Assembly (NCBI GenBank): GCA_003342815.1
Contig: PTEX01000145.1
Coordinates: 372,154 to 436,153 of the forward strand
Source: Eudromia elegans
Lineage: Eukaryota > Chordata > Aves > Tinamiformes > Tinamidae
Reading direction: 5' to 3'
DNA length: 64,000 nucleotides
Shown: one piece after another, positions 13,787 through 27,242 of the stretch
How positions within the stretch are numbered: the stretch's first letter is position 1
Layout: every line of letters starts with the position of its first letter
The notes under the pieces: model-generated
Database searches by the model: none
What the model was told of the DNA's origin: nothing
Seen by the model: the letters and a program-made list of their open reading frames with translations, nothing else
Program-made: the position numbers and the translations under genes

Positions 13787-15461
13787 AGGTGGAGGGTCAG
13801 GCAAAAGTATCTGCCCTTTTCATGCCCTACTGGGTACATTGGTGCACTTTGGATCTATATGTAATTTAGGCAGGTCTCTCATTCCTGGTAAGATGAGGAA
13901 TATGGAAAAGTAATTCCTATGTGGGATCACAACTCAGCAGATATAAGATCCTAGATCTCAGGAATAGAGGAAAAGTTACAGTAGGCTCTGGAGTCACCTA
14001 TTTCAGGGTCTCTTCTGTCACCAATTTCTGGGAGGCACATTCAAGAAATAATTGAATGCAGCCAATTCTTCAAAACTGCTGTGCTCCCAGGAACAGATCC
14101 CATTTCAGTGATGAAGGGGCTGCCAGGCTTAAAGCTCACCTACTCACTGCTGCAATGAGCTGCTGCATCCATGCTGAAATCCTGGAGCCTACTGTGTCAA
14201 AGCATAGAGCTCAAAGGTTTAATGTACCGTGTAAATACAGCCAAAAACTTATTTTTAAAGCTCTGAGAATCAGTCTTTCAAAATGAGTAGAAAGGTCTCC
14301 TTCATTCAGAGATAAGATATAATAAAAGCACCATGTAAGGATGAACACTACTAAGAGAGTAAACTGCTGTAACTTTACATCCCAGATTGAACTTGGAATC
14401 TTTTTAGTAGCTTGATCTTGTGAAATATAAGGTAAGATTCCAGGGTTTCTGGTGTTACTTGAAGGTAGCAGGTATATTGTGAAGAGTTCTCACAAAGACA
14501 AAATTTCAGGCATTTCAGGATTTTCAGATAACTTTTATAATCTTTAAAATATTCTGAAATATGTGATATTTAGAGAAACTCTTGTTGTTTCACAGGGATT
14601 AATTATCAAATATGCTGTTTTCCCTCAAGCCTATTTCGGTGCAGGATGCTCTTCAGGGACCTAGCAGAACTTACTAGTGAAGTTTAAATATAACTGCAAT
14701 CACATTCTCCAGATTCTTCTTTAGGGAGATGATGGGACAGTTTCAGAGAGGCAGGTGTATTCTCTGAGGACTGAGCAGTGTATTTGAAAGGGAATAAGTT
14801 CTGCTGCTCTCCACTAAGTGTATCTCAGTGCTCTTTTTGGCCTTTTTCAGACAGAGGAATCGATAGGGAATAGTGTGTAGAACTAGTCATACAAAGTGTG
14901 TGGAAGGGCTTCATTGGAGCACTGTTCTTGGTCATACTTTGCGTGGATGACTAAAGAGTATGCCTGTGAATTTCAGGAAAATTAAAAGAAGACTTTTGAC
15001 ATTTATCTACACTGCCTCATTGCAAAATCAGTGAATTTAGACAGTTTGGGATGAAGGCTATATAGACCCAATGCAAACAGTGACTATAATATGGCCTTTC
15101 ACCAACTATGAAATCTACAAAGCCAGCAGAAGGAGAAATCATAATGATGAAGGATGACCTTCTCCACCTTATTCTTGTTATTATAGGTGCTTTGTGAATT
15201 ATTGGCAACCAAAATTTTTGGTAACGTGTTGTCCTCGAAAAAAAAAATATATATATGCATAGGCATATACAATTTCCAGCCCTGTGATTCTTCAAAACAG
15301 AAAAGAGATGATATACCTCCTACTGCTTTCAGCAAATTATTCTAATTCAGCTCTTGGTTGTGCCTCAAAATCTCTAAATACTATGTTCAAGATTATAGAA
15401 TTAAATTAATAAACTGTTATTAAAAGTAAACATGTGCCAAAGGCTTGTTTGGGGTACCACA

Positions 15462-15835
15462 TAGATTTATGAAAGGAATATCATGCTTAACTTTTATGAC
15501 GATATGAATGTCTTGGTGGATAAAGGGAGAGCAGATGTTACCTATTCTGACTTTAGTGGGGCTTTAGACATTGTATTCCATAACACCTTCATAGAGAATC
15601 TGATGAAGTTTCACACAGATCCACAGAGAGTAAGGTGAACTCAGAGCAGTCTGAACTGCCTGTCTTGGAAGGTTGTTATCAGCAGCGCAAAGTCCACCTA
15701 GAGGCCAATCAGTGGTGATATCTTTCAGAAATCAACACTGAGGTCAGTACCATTAATGATCTGATGACAGGACTGAGTGGACTCTAAGTAAGTTTGCAGA
15801 AGCTGTAGAACTGGGAGGAATGTTTGATGGCTGCA
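15462..15835 (+). mobile_element. Older CR1 LINE fragment, internal reverse-transcriptase region
   Basis: On the plus strand the sequence follows the CR1 ORF2 reverse-transcriptase region. AGATTTATGAAAGGAATATC corresponds to the consensus for ...FMKG.S. Next come matches to CTTGACTTCAGCAAGGCTTT (here CTGACTTTAGTGGGGCTTTA) and the TCCCATAACATCCT block (here TTCCATAACACCTT). The copy ends with an AGTAAGTTTGCAGAAGCTGTAGAACTGGGAGGA-type segment. That last segment corresponds to the ...KFADDTKLGG region. It carries multiple substitutions and indels and no long frame survives, so it is clearly older than the 4690 copy. Both ends are truncated or eroded and the boundaries are approximate. Confidence 0.87.
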
Positions 15836-18800
15836 TTGTTAGTGAAATATTTCATTTTAAGGAATGATACAGTAAAAATGAAAAGCTCTACTCACAACTA
15901 CCGGGAAACTATAAAAGGCAAAGTTTGCTATATTAAGCCATTAAGACATTTACTTCAATCCTGAACTTCCTGAGGTATGTGAAAATGAAGAGAAACTTCA
16001 CTGCCAGTGAAGCTTCACAAATTTAAAACTGTTATGAGTTGCTTCAAGATTAGACTTATAATCATTAGCAGTAACATGTTAAAGCTAATGATGATATTCC
16101 AACTGACATTTGGTAGTCTACAGTTTCTCATTCAGCTTTTCTAAACAGACTCTATCACCAGATATGATAAAACATAAAGAAGACTCTAAGAATAGTAGCA
16201 CATGAAAAGATCATCATTATTTCTTTTTGCACAGAAGGGCATTTGTTTAAATGAATTATACCTTTTTCAGAGTATCCTTTGTATATTGGCACACATACAA
16301 TTTATAGTATACTGTTTAGATTATCCATTTCAGTGGGGCATTATTTGAGCAAAATAGTTTTCCTCTTAGATGGAGGTGTTAGACATCTTTTTGTTTACAT
16401 TTTTCCACCTTCACATAGTCTATCATATTCAACATATTCAACACTAAATCTCATTAAATCCAACCAAAAACTTGAAAAAAAACCAATTCCTTCCTTATTT
16501 AAAGCAATTTCAAAAGCATTAAGGTAATTCTTGCTTGAACAGCAAGCATTAATGACTTTTAAATTTTAATGTAATGAGTCTGAATAATACCTTGTATTTA
16601 GTCCAGACATAAATCAATGATCCATATACTTTTTCCCTGATACATGTCTGGGATGTGAGAATTATATGACAAAAATGCAGGCATCCCTGCAACATGCTGG
16701 GAGCTATTTGGGAAATGTGAAAAACACGAGGGTATGCAGCTAAATACCCATGCCCATCTTCTTCATGTGATGGGAGAAAAGGACAGAGTAAGAAAATGTA
16801 GACCATCAAAACAGCCTACATACCTCAAGCACAAAAAAGGATAATCCTTATCTATTTCGGAAAGTGCTCCAGCCTGTGGGACACAGGTAACCCTGTGTTA
16901 ATGTACCATGAAGTGGTTTCTGAAGTGGTTTCTAGATGACATCTGTAGGTATCTCGTGAGGAAGAGTGTGTGCCTCCGGGACTCTTTGAAGGAGGTCACA
17001 TTGTCATAGTGGGGAGAGAAAGCAAGAAATATGTGGCTTATATGTCAGTGTAGACTCTCCTCCTCATTTCTAAAAGCATTTCTGTTATCAAGCAGTTGGT
17101 CTGTATGTTCTGCCAAAGAGTTGAAATTCCCTTGTTTCCAGTGAAACTTAGCTTCCATTTCTTTCATCAGGTGTTCATGAAAACTTGCCTTTCTTTTTCT
17201 TAGGCTGCCCGCCCTCATGTTGATGACAAATCTTTTTGTAAGACTGACTGATCAGAATTTAGTGGTTAGTTAGACAACAATAGATAATTTAATCTACTGT
17301 TTTCTGTTGCCTTAGAATTCATTCCGTCATCTAAAAATAAAATGAATAAAATGTGAAATCCTTTCTATTAATTAGAGCAGTGGTAGGAAAGTTCTTAGTC
17401 TACTTAAAAAGAGCAAACAGTGGCATGACTTTTCAGTTTATGAAAAGGACTTGTTTCAGGCACATAACCTGAATTGAAAAGGATTATATGTGTTATTTCT
17501 CAATTTGAAGAAATATGTAAGAACAAGAAATTGTACTAACTAAACTGACTAAAACAATTCTTTTGAATCCACTAGTAGTGGCTGCTGGGTAGCAAGACTC
17601 AAGTCTTTAGTCTTACCTTTGAAAGTGCCAATTCTTTTTCCTCTGACTTTTTTTTTAAGATTAAATGGTCCACTATGTGTAACTTTCCATATAAGAAAAG
17701 AGTAGGAAATGATGTTTAATTGTTCTGCAAGTGGGACTGTCATAGGACTTACAAACTTGTCTTCCAGACACAATAATAGTTTTAACTCTTGTTCCAGGTT
17801 GTTGCAGCTGTTCTGTGTGATGAGGGTTCATTTTCCCTTCATGGGGATCATCCTGCAAGAGGAAATCTGTGTGTTGCAGAGCCTTTGCAGAGCATTTTGG
17901 CTTTCGTTGTTAGGTTGCTTTCATTTATCCTCAAGGTGTTTGGGTGGAGATGTGAGGAATCCTTTTGTTTGATTTTTTTTTTGCTGGAATGCAAAGAAAA
18001 ATACCACTGCAAACAACTTAGAGGATTTTCACCTCTGCAATTTTAAATGTCAAACTGAGTTAATTCTTCGAAGCTCGTCTCTCCAGGCATTTATCTGCAG
18101 TAATTTTTAGGGTTATCTACATAGAGACAGATCATGGCTAATTCTCCTTATTGTTCATCCTATAGCACTTCAGACTATAATAAGCAAGCGATTCTGCTAT
18201 TTTCACATACTCTTGTCTATAATTTCAAACTGTATTTTGATATATGTCCCCACACCTACACATTTATTCTGAAATGTTGATTTTAAGCCTCATTTTTTTC
18301 TTATCTTTAGTTTACTTTTACTTGGTAGGTTACTAGGATTTCACTAGCTAGAAATTTTAATATTGCCATTGCTGTTCTCCTTCTTCTTTTTTTCACTAGA
18401 TTCTTTTGATCTAGGCAGGGCCAAAAAAAGTTTTATATTACTTAAGTTTCTACTATAGTATTGGTCACAATATTTTTATTAAAATACAGAATGCTCATAT
18501 ATTTTATAATGCTGTTTATACTTTTATGTCTTTTAAGGCACAATATTACTCCTCCAGAATTTTTAATATCTTATTTTGCGACTACTTAATCAGAAAGAGA
18601 AGCAACTATCAAAATTTAGATATTTTTGCCAAGTATATTAAAATAACATATGTTTAACAAGTATGTTAATATAGAAAGCACTTAAGGTAGGCATCAAAGT
18701 GGTATCTTGCTTATAAATGATGACGTACGGACATCTGTGAAAGATGAACTTCACTAATACTTTCTGTGGACATCAGAAATGCAGACATTCCATGAATCAC

Positions 18801-21560
18801 TGCTGCTTAGATTTTTTTTCTTTTTGGTAAGAATTTGAAGAATTCAAAGAACTATAGTATGAGAATGCTTTTCTGCCAATATCAGTAAATACTATATTTT
18901 GAACAAACAACATAGACAAGAATCCTTGGTAACATATATTCTGGGAAACACAGGATTACCCTGTATTCCTGTTTGGGAGTTTTGAAGGCCTTTAGGCCTT
19001 TATTTAGAGAGAGTATTTTCAAGGAAACATTCCACTCACTGAAATGACCAAGAGTTGACTTCGGTCTTTAGTTTCCCTTTCTTTGATTTTTTTTTCAAGT
19101 ACAATGCATATAAAGGTTGAAATTAGAAAAGTGCTGTTCATCATGGTATTCTGTATTGTAAATATGATACATGTTGAAAATGATAGTGCATATTGTATAA
19201 TTTTAATATTTTTATTCTAATATTAGCATTTATCTTTGAATTTCAAGCAATACCTGGCTTTTACCATAGACATTTATTTGGGGTTATTATTTTTAATTTA
19301 TACTATTTTTTATACATTTTATAATGAATAAAGAAAATCTTTTCACAGATGTCATTCAACAAATCATTTATTCATATTTACTTCTTTTTGCACAAATACA
19401 ACTAACATATCAGAGGCCAATGTTCTAGCCTGCATTAGAAAATAACTGGCCAGGAATAAAACTATCTTGCAAACCATGTCAAAAATTCTCTCATTACGCC
19501 TCCTGACTAATTGGGTAATTTTATGTAAAATATCAAATACCAAAAGAAATGTTAGCGATAAATTGTCATATGTTAATGTTTTCATATGATCATCATCTCT
19601 ATGCCTGCCTCTTAAATAAAAGTTGTTATTTTTCCCCCATTTTCTACTTGAACAGAATGTAAAATATGGTTACAAACATCTGCCAGTCGTCCAAAACTCC
19701 AGCATATCCTATTTTAGCATGAGTTAAAGTAGTAGTATTTTTAATATTCAAGTCTGCAAGATGTGTTTTACATAAAACTTTGCCATAGAAGATAGTATAG
19801 CTTGGTATTAAAGCCCAAGATCCCACTTTTTATTTAAACAAGTTGCAGAAAGTAAGTGCAACTGAGATAAATGTCATCAATAATTAACATCTAAACCCCT
19901 CCATAGTTCAGATGCAAATGTATCACCATGCATTTAGAAAGAATGCTATTTAGAAGGCAAAAACAACCCACCATTCCAGCTCAAAAGAAATCTTTCACAA
20001 AACAATTACATTTTAACATCCTCTCTAGGAAGATTAGATAACACACTCAAAACTAGAATTGCCCATTTATATGATACAACTACTTCACTCCATGTAATTA
20101 TAGAACCATGCTGTAGTGTTTGAAATAGTGATTCCATCTAGTGATGGGTTAGATTACATAAAAATGCTTGTTTCAAAAAGGAATCACTTTTAAATTTCCC
20201 TGATGAACTAGGAACTGTAAAGAAAATGTAACAATTGTGGTTTTGCAGCTTGAACCCTGGAATTTGAGCCTCCAGGCAGATATATGCGATTGTATGGGAG
20301 GTGTGTCAAGATAGGTTAGAGCAGTTTTCAACAGGGAAATAAAGGACTGGTGCCTGTGACCTGTAATGATTTTGCAGTTATTTCATACTGAGGTCTTTAA
20401 GGCAAAAAGAGGCTATGAAAAAGCACAGAAAATATTTCTTCTTCCAGCATTTTTGAAATTGTTCATAGATACAAAATAATTAACAAGTACTATTATATTT
20501 AGGAAATGCTTCTTTTCTTGATAGTTGACCTAAAATATCATCGCTCCTTTCCTTTTTCTTTTTTTCCTCTTTTTCTTTGCTAAGACGTATGCTTCTTTGT
20601 TCCCCTCTGGTGACTATAGCATTTATGGAGATTTATGGAATAGCTACAGTCCAGAGCTGGTGGGTTTGCTGTATTGCTCAGGAGTATACCCATCTATTTT
20701 TTACAGCCTAAGGTCCTGTGTTTGTTGTCAGAAAGAAATTCTGCAAAACAACTTGAAAAATATAGAAAATACTTTAATATATGTAGAGAAAACCACCTGC
20801 CATTGGACACAGCTTATACGAAATGACCTGTGACAATCATTTTTAGTTTTTCCCTTAGATGAGGTACCAAGGATGCACAAAGAGTATAACTTTGCCAGAG
20901 ATAAGCACAATAAACAAATGTCTTTTTTTTCAAGTATCCACATTTTGGGTTTGTCTTGGGCTTTTTGAATTTTTTTTTTTTTTGTTACTTTAGATGAGGT
21001 GCAGATAACATTTAGTGGCTGTATGTCAGTAGATGTCTGTCTCTTTTTCAGGACAAATATCTCCCTTTTAGTAGAAATAACAAATATTGTTAGGAAGAGT
21101 GTTTAAGCCTGATCACTACATATATTAGATGCAGCTCAACAACTCATGTCATCTAAAAGTGGTGTCTTCCTAGTATTAAGTCTTTGTGCATTCATAAACT
21201 CAATTAGCAAATTAAAAGAGTACAACAGGTTAAGTGTGGATATGTATTTAATTCAGTTCTCCTTAGAGCACTCATTTAGAGCTCTAGGGCAAATTTTCAG
21301 CAAAATACTGAGGAGATTAAATCATTCCTTACTCTTATGAGATTCACTCAAATTGAGATGAAGGATTCAGGAAAATATAATCTAGGCATAAAATATATCA
21401 AGTGCCAATTTCCCTCCGAATCCTAAAGAGCTACAGCTAGAGCTACAAAATAGAGGCTTCACTTTTTCTGAGCAGAATGTTCAGCAATCCAGAGCCATTT
21501 GGAACTTGGAAACAAGTTATATCATGCCTAACACTATGATGTCAAGCATGTTCCTGCAGA
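15836..21560. other. Gene-free AT-rich stretch
   Basis: No recognisable gene. The first few hundred bases could hide further eroded CR1 sequence, since GAAGAGAAACTTCACTGCC near 15990 faintly resembles the CR1 GAGGAGAAACTTCTTT block, but this is not supportable by eye. A perfect 12-bp tandem duplication lies at 16910-16933. Two overlapping plus-strand frames at 17709-18046 are short and without known similarity. Confidence 0.55.
16910..16933. repeat. Perfect 12-bp tandem duplication
   Basis: GAAGTGGTTTCT occurs twice with no spacer and no mismatch, which suggests a recent slippage event. Confidence 0.85.
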
Positions 21561-21642
21561 TCACAGAATCACAGAATGATTAAGGTTGGTAGGGACCTCT
21601 AGACATCATCTTGTCCAACTCCGTGATACACAGGATCTCCTC
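21561..21642 (-). mobile_element. CR1 LINE 3' tip
   Basis: It begins with the antisense terminal repeat TCACAGAATCACAGAATGAT and continues with AAGGTTGGTAGGGACCTCTAG and ATCATCTTGTCCAACTCC, the canonical CR1 3' end. The following ACACAGGATCTCCT still matches the equivalent CAGGGTCTCCT part of the 4690 copy, after which similarity is lost. Only about 80 bases are retained, so this is an extreme 5' truncation. It contains no coding part. Confidence 0.92.
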
Positions 21643-24600
21643 TCAGTCTACCCAGGAGAGGAGGGTGTTATCTGTTCAACAGGTTTCCAGCTTCATCTTA
21701 AAGAGAAGTTTAAGTCTCCTATGTAATGTAGAGGCCTTGGTGTTCATAGTGCTAGTTTTTGTAAACAGGCCAGAATCTATTTCTTCAAAATTCTGCGGAT
21801 GTGGACATTTGGGCAAACAAGTCCTAGGTATTCGAATTCTGCAGCTTACCTGTGTTCCTTATTGAATGCCTGCTGCTAGAACAGCTATCCACAGAACACT
21901 CGCCCGTGATGAATGGTGAACCTAATAGCTTTGGTGCCTTGAAGCTAACTGCCCTTGTCTTCAGTGGAAAGGCACTTACAGGTTTTGAGGGAGTTTTAGT
22001 CTGGCCTTATTGATGCAGGAGGAAAAACTGCCTAGGAATACCCTATACATCATGGCTTCACAATACAATTGTCTGGATAAGCCATTGAAAACTTCAGCTT
22101 ACTAATTTTGGATAACAAATTAATCCAGATTCTCCTGCTGCTTCAGCATCCCCATACGCTATCCTTAATGCGCAAGCTTCCTTCAGGAGTACATGATGTC
22201 ACAAATTTGCATGCAATGTCTTGATATTCAAATATCTTTGAATCTTTTTCAAAAAAAAAGATAAAAAGAAAAATGAAAAAGGAAAAGTAGGAAAGCAGTA
22301 AGGTCAACAGACGAGCAGAGAAGGCAGCTGCCAGTTTAGCCTCTGCTGTAGGAAATAGAGATGGAGTACCAAACAATTCATTTTGTATTTGCAATTCCTG
22401 CTTGCATAGCCTGCTGATGCTCCTCCTGTCGCCACTAAGAGAGGGTCAAAGCACGTAAGTAGGAAATATTTGCCATTCCTTTATTAAGGATCAGGCAAGC
22501 CCCCTACACAGCCAGGCTCTCCGGCTACATGGCCAGTGTTCCTTCACCTGCCTCCCCTCACCAGTCCTGCAGCAGCAAGCAGTGCAGGAGTGTGGGTAGG
22601 TGAGTAAGGGTTGTTGTAGGAGCAGAAGGGAGGGAGAAATGACTAGAGTTGAACAGGGCCTTTGGAAAGCTGTACGTAACTGTGAGGATGTGGAAAGGTG
22701 GTCTCTGAGACCCCAAAACCGGCTTTATGCTGCAGGGATATGTCAGAGGAAGAAAAGATGGGAGAAGAAATAAAGAATGAAATACAGAAAGATCATGATC
22801 CAAACACAAGGCTCCCTTGGATACTTTAAAGACACAGTTCCCTTGAAACCTTTAAAATCTTCCAGACCCTGATTTCTTCTGACCATATGCAGTTCTGTTT
22901 TCTCTTCCATCCCCTACCTGCTTCATATTCCCAGTGTCTCCAAAACACTGACAAGACTGACAAAAGCCAGATGCAGATATTGGCCCGGCAGGCCCTCTCC
23001 CTTCCCCAGCGCAGGCTCAGCACCTTGCACCTCTCCCCTCGCTGCCAGAAAACCAGGCTGACACCTCCCACATCCCTCCCAACACTTTCCCTTCCTCCTA
23101 GCCCAGAACAGCTGCCTACAAGAATAAGGACTCTTTTGAGCAACAATTTTAATTTTTGCGTGTGTTGCTGTAAAACTTCGAGCTGCCCCCAGCTCCTCCA
23201 TCTGTTCAGGTCACCTACCTTCTCCTCATCCTCCCACCTGGAGAAGGTCCCCTGTGGAGCAGCGCGCTGGGCACAGCTCAGCTCTCTGCACGCTGCCCTC
23301 ACATCAGAGCTGTGATGTGCAACAGCCCAAACAGGTTCTTACTGCCACATGGTGCTGCGGGCCAGAGAAATTGCTTGTCAGGCGGCATCTGTCTCACAAG
23401 TACATTCTTTGTTGAACAAACAGCAACGATGTGCATTTGCTCACTGCTAAGTTAACATTTTATATTAAATAGTAATTTAACCATCCTATAAAAGGCAGAC
23501 TGTCCCAAAATGCTGCCAAGATGTTTTATTTTTCAGAGACTCTTGTCTTTTTAAGGCAGTTTGTTTAAAAGGCCAACATGGGTATCTGCACCCCCCACCT
23601 CTTTGACACACCCTTTGACTGGGATGAATGAAGATCTTTTTTTTTTTTTGCTTGGTGATATTTATAATCAGAATTGTAAAGCACTATTTAGAAATATCAT
23701 CATTATCATAAAATCTAGGAATATTCCCCCTCAGCTCAGAGCCTAAACAGAGCAATAATAGTTCTGTCTGTTAAATCCTGAGATTTCAATCTTTGAATTG
23801 AGACTATATTTCAGTGCTGAGTATACTGTGAAAGTGGAAGAAAATCAGACCTCTTAGGATAAAAGGAACTTGAAACGGCAAATGGGGAACAGGAAGATAG
23901 ATCTTAACAGTCATACTTGTCCCTCTGTATGGGAGAACAGCTACGTGATATCCCAAAAGGAGGGATCAGGATATTATCTTAGGCAGTAATGCGACTTTTA
24001 CTACCTCTCTTTTAATAAGCTGCCCAAATACAATGATCAACAAGTGAAAAAGCTTCTGTTTGCATAGGCTAAATAAAAGCCTTAGGATAGCAGATGAATC
24101 CTCCCCAGAGTGCTTGTTGTGAACACATTTGATCCAAGTCAGAGTTCTGGCCCCCTGCACAGATTTCTCATCCCAATGCAAGCATAAGCAAGCTCCATCT
24201 CAAAGCCAGGCAGAGCTTCCCATGCAAATTACTCCAGCTGGGCACTGGAGGCCACTGTGGTGAAAGAAGAGGTAAGAGCAGGAATTCAAAATGGTGAATT
24301 GGAGGTGTCTACTGAGGTGGGTCTGAGCAGTGAAACATCATCACATTTCAGGTGATGTCCTGGATGAGGCGAGTTTGGAGATCTGCACATCTTCTCCACT
24401 TCCTTCTTCCTTCAATGGAGAACAGTAGCACTTCCAGCTAAATCCCACAGCTTCATTATCCCACCCCTCACCTGAAGAGGGCTGTGGTGCAGCTTTTTCT
24501 TCTTTAGTGAGCAGTAAAGATTGGAAGGAGTGTGGAACAAAAAAATCTGATCCCCAGTAATCTCATATATAACTCCTCCATCCTGCCAATAAATAGTATG

Positions 24601-26424
24601 TACTCCTGCTGTGTTTTTTGCTTAATCCCCACAGAACCATTTACCTCAGGCCTCCTTCCCTCCAGACAGGCAGGGAGCATTACTTCATAGGGATAAAGAA
24701 AGCCAGGGCATATAGTCCAATCTGCACCTTGCTAAAGCATCCCAGTTTAGGTGTCATGGCAGTGGACCCTGCTTGAGAACTAATCCCAAATATATACCAG
24801 AATAAGTACCAAATTCCAAATAAGCATGAAAAAAGTAAGTTCTTGCTTAGGCAAAATAGGAAAAGAAAATAAAAATATGAACCCAAGCCTTAGAGTGTAC
24901 AAGGAGTCTGATTTTTTTTTTTTTCCCCTGAGATGTCAGGTTTATTTTATGAAGATTGTCTTGGATGTGAAGACTGGTGGGATGGCACAGCAGCCCCTCC
25001 TTCCTGGTTTTCATTTCTTGGAGTTGATATGTGCAACTGATCAAACCCGCTTAGTTGTCTGGGATAGTCAACCTAAGGTGTCCACTGAGGCTCTTTCTTC
25101 CAAGTGTATCCCTTTGAACACTTTCTTTTTCCTGGTTTTATGCCTGAATTGGTCCACTCTGCTGTTCAACGCAAATGTAATAAGCATACACTCTTCTCTA
25201 TACTCTATTCAGGGGATTTCTCCTAGATTGCTCTCCTGCTGTGTTTTTCTCTTAATGCTTCTGGCTGGTACAATTCTTTGACCTTAAATGGCTTTCCAGT
25301 GAGATCACACTCCTTTCAAGACTGCTACGAAATATTATACATCAAATATCATAAAAAATCTTCATTGTACTATATCTTCCCAGGCTCACAGGATTCTGAT
25401 TGTTTTTAACTCTTCCAAGAAACCACATGCCATCTGTGACAAGGGTGGCAGATTGCTTTGGCTGAACCTTCTTACTCATTTTCAGTTTTATAGAACACCT
25501 CTCCAGTGCTCTATATACAGGGAAAACAATAACACTACAAAACCAAATACTCAAAATGTCTTTGCTTTCTGCACTGCAGATGTACCTGTATATAGTTTAT
25601 TTTAAGAAAAACTTCATTAATGCATGGATTAGTGTTAAGTTACCCAGTGAGTCCTTAAGCACTCTCACTGTGAAGAAATAGCAAAGCTTAATCCTCTGAA
25701 AGACAAACAGTATAAAAGTCAACACTCATGTCATGAATCTGTAACACAACCTCTTTATACAATGCTTAATATGCATTCTTTACCCCCATAGATACTCAAG
25801 ATCAGACCACAGGATATGTCTAATACTAGAGTATATTTAGATTCTATCAAGTATAACACACAAAGCTATCTACAGTTTGCTTATAGTTAAACCTATTCAC
25901 AAAAGGCAGCTTATCCTTAGGAAACCATTACCTCTTTTTTTCTGGTGCTGGTGATTTAACCTGAAAAAGGCAGTACAAGGAAGATGAAGCCTTAGACAGC
26001 CCTGCTGAATATGCCACTAGCACCTTGATGCTCTCTGTGGCCAGAAGTTACCATATCTACTGATTTCAGAAGCAAGTATCTAATCAGTACCAAAAGCCAG
26101 TTACTACCAAAACTGCTTACTTGTTTCGGTGTTTTTTCCATGTTTTAAAGATTCTTTCTTTAAACATATATAAGCATATTTAGATAAATACACTATCTGT
26201 ATACTCACACATAGAAAGTTTATGTGTTTGCATACATTTATACATTTGTATATTATGTTTTGTTTCAATTTGAATACACATTTATAAGTCACTATCATAT
26301 TTTTTGTGGCCTTAATAATAACTAGTTTAGTATTCTATTCACTACTCAGTCTCACACCAACAAATAATCAATATGGGATTAAATTAAAATCTAAACAATA
26401 ACTCCTGCATGTGCAAGAGGAAGT
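21643..26424. other. Gene-free stretch including a GC-richer island
   Basis: No recognisable gene. The stretch from about 22430 to 23330 is visibly richer in G+C than its surroundings and is open in several frames on both strands. That is expected when stop codons are rare, and it is treated as a finding rather than a gene. A 151-codon plus frame at 24826-25281 starts with ATG but spans a T13 tract and shows no familiar domain. The rest is AT-rich unique DNA. Confidence 0.55.
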
Positions 26425-26585
26425 CAGTGCCTGGTTCTGCAAGATGTGGATTTGGCCTGTGTATGAACTCAGCTCGTTTAAAGCCTATTGATTTTTTGTT
26501 GTTCAGTGGGGGGCTCTATACAGCTCCTACTAATGTCAGTGGGCATTTTTTCTCCTGACTTCAGTAGGATTTTAGAGCAGATTTT
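26425..26585. repeat. Degraded ancient repeat with CATTGACTTCAGTGGG-like cores
   Basis: Three eroded copies of one core lie about 20-45 bases apart: CCTATTGATTTT...TTCAGTGGGG (26485-26512), CCTACTAATGTCAGTGGG (26526-26543) and CCTGACTTCAGTAGG (26554-26568). They resemble the palindromic CCATTGACTTCAATGG core that I recall as common in turtle, crocodile and bird DNA as an old dispersed repeat. I cannot name the family with certainty. The divergence implies great age. Confidence 0.45.
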
Positions 26586-27242
26586 TAATCTTCCTGATTT
26601 TAGTATGAACTAGTAGGAATGTTGAACCTTTATGTTTTCCCAGCTCTTTGATATGAAGTGTTTTGTTCCCTTGGCGTTAATATATTATTTACAGAGTACA
26701 TTAAAGCCAGAGCGAAAATAAATGCTATTTTCTGATATATGAACTCAGTTTGACTGCTCAATGGCACAAAAATGTATTCAGCAAAGTGCAATTCTAGTCA
26801 AGATTTTGCAACAATGTGTTTTATGAAAGAAAAGGCCATTTCTTTAGAAGAAAAAAATAATAGAAATATTTGTTCAGTCCATTTAGAGATTAGTGAACAA
26901 CAAACAATTTTAAGATTTGGAAGCTTTTAATTAAAGAAAAAAAGAGAAAAAAAGTTTTTATGACCAACCCAAATTTAAGACTGTGGAAACTCTGAGCATA
27001 CATTTCCAATTATACCAATCCACACATCTATTTAAAACTTTAACATATTTCTTTACACACAAAGCTATTTAGAAGAATAGTAAATCTAACAAAAAAGTGT
27101 TCATCATAATTGAAAATGTCTAGAAGTGGATTTAATCACCTGTTCAGTTACATGCAGGATTCCAACCAGATCTCCGATTGATAGCCTTGACATGCAGGGC
27201 AATAAGAGTTAAACAATTGCATTTTAATGATTTATTCTCAAG

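Larger units (their letters stand above)
5251..15461. other. Gene-free AT-rich stretch
   Basis: No exon, RNA gene or clear mobile element was recognised. Open frames reach at most about 115 codons (9806-10153 minus and 10996-11340 plus). They show no recognisable domain and resemble chance frames. Small tandem duplications occur at 6246-6275 and 9342-9389, and a T17/G7 junction at 13755-13786. The remainder looks like unique sequence. Confidence 0.6.

Noticed and set aside
10014-18735. Similar 21-base phrases ATAAATAATAACGTATGGACG (10014) and ATAAATGATGACGTACGGACA (18714)
   Set aside because: About 17 of 21 positions agree but similarity does not extend into the flanks, so shared origin is unsupported.
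22430-22520. Possible minus-strand LTR end: AATAAAGG followed by TGGCGACAGGAGG, recalling a tRNA-Arg primer site
   Set aside because: No CA end before the putative primer site, no TATA box at a suitable distance and no target duplication were visible.
22826-23315. 158-codon minus and 142-codon plus overlapping open frames
   Set aside because: Both strands and a third frame are open at once in GC-richer DNA; no family resemblance and no splice or promoter context.
24826-25281. 151-codon ATG-initiated open frame on the plus strand
   Set aside because: It runs through a T13 tract that gives a phenylalanine run, has no recognisable domain, and is about the length expected once by chance in a window this size.
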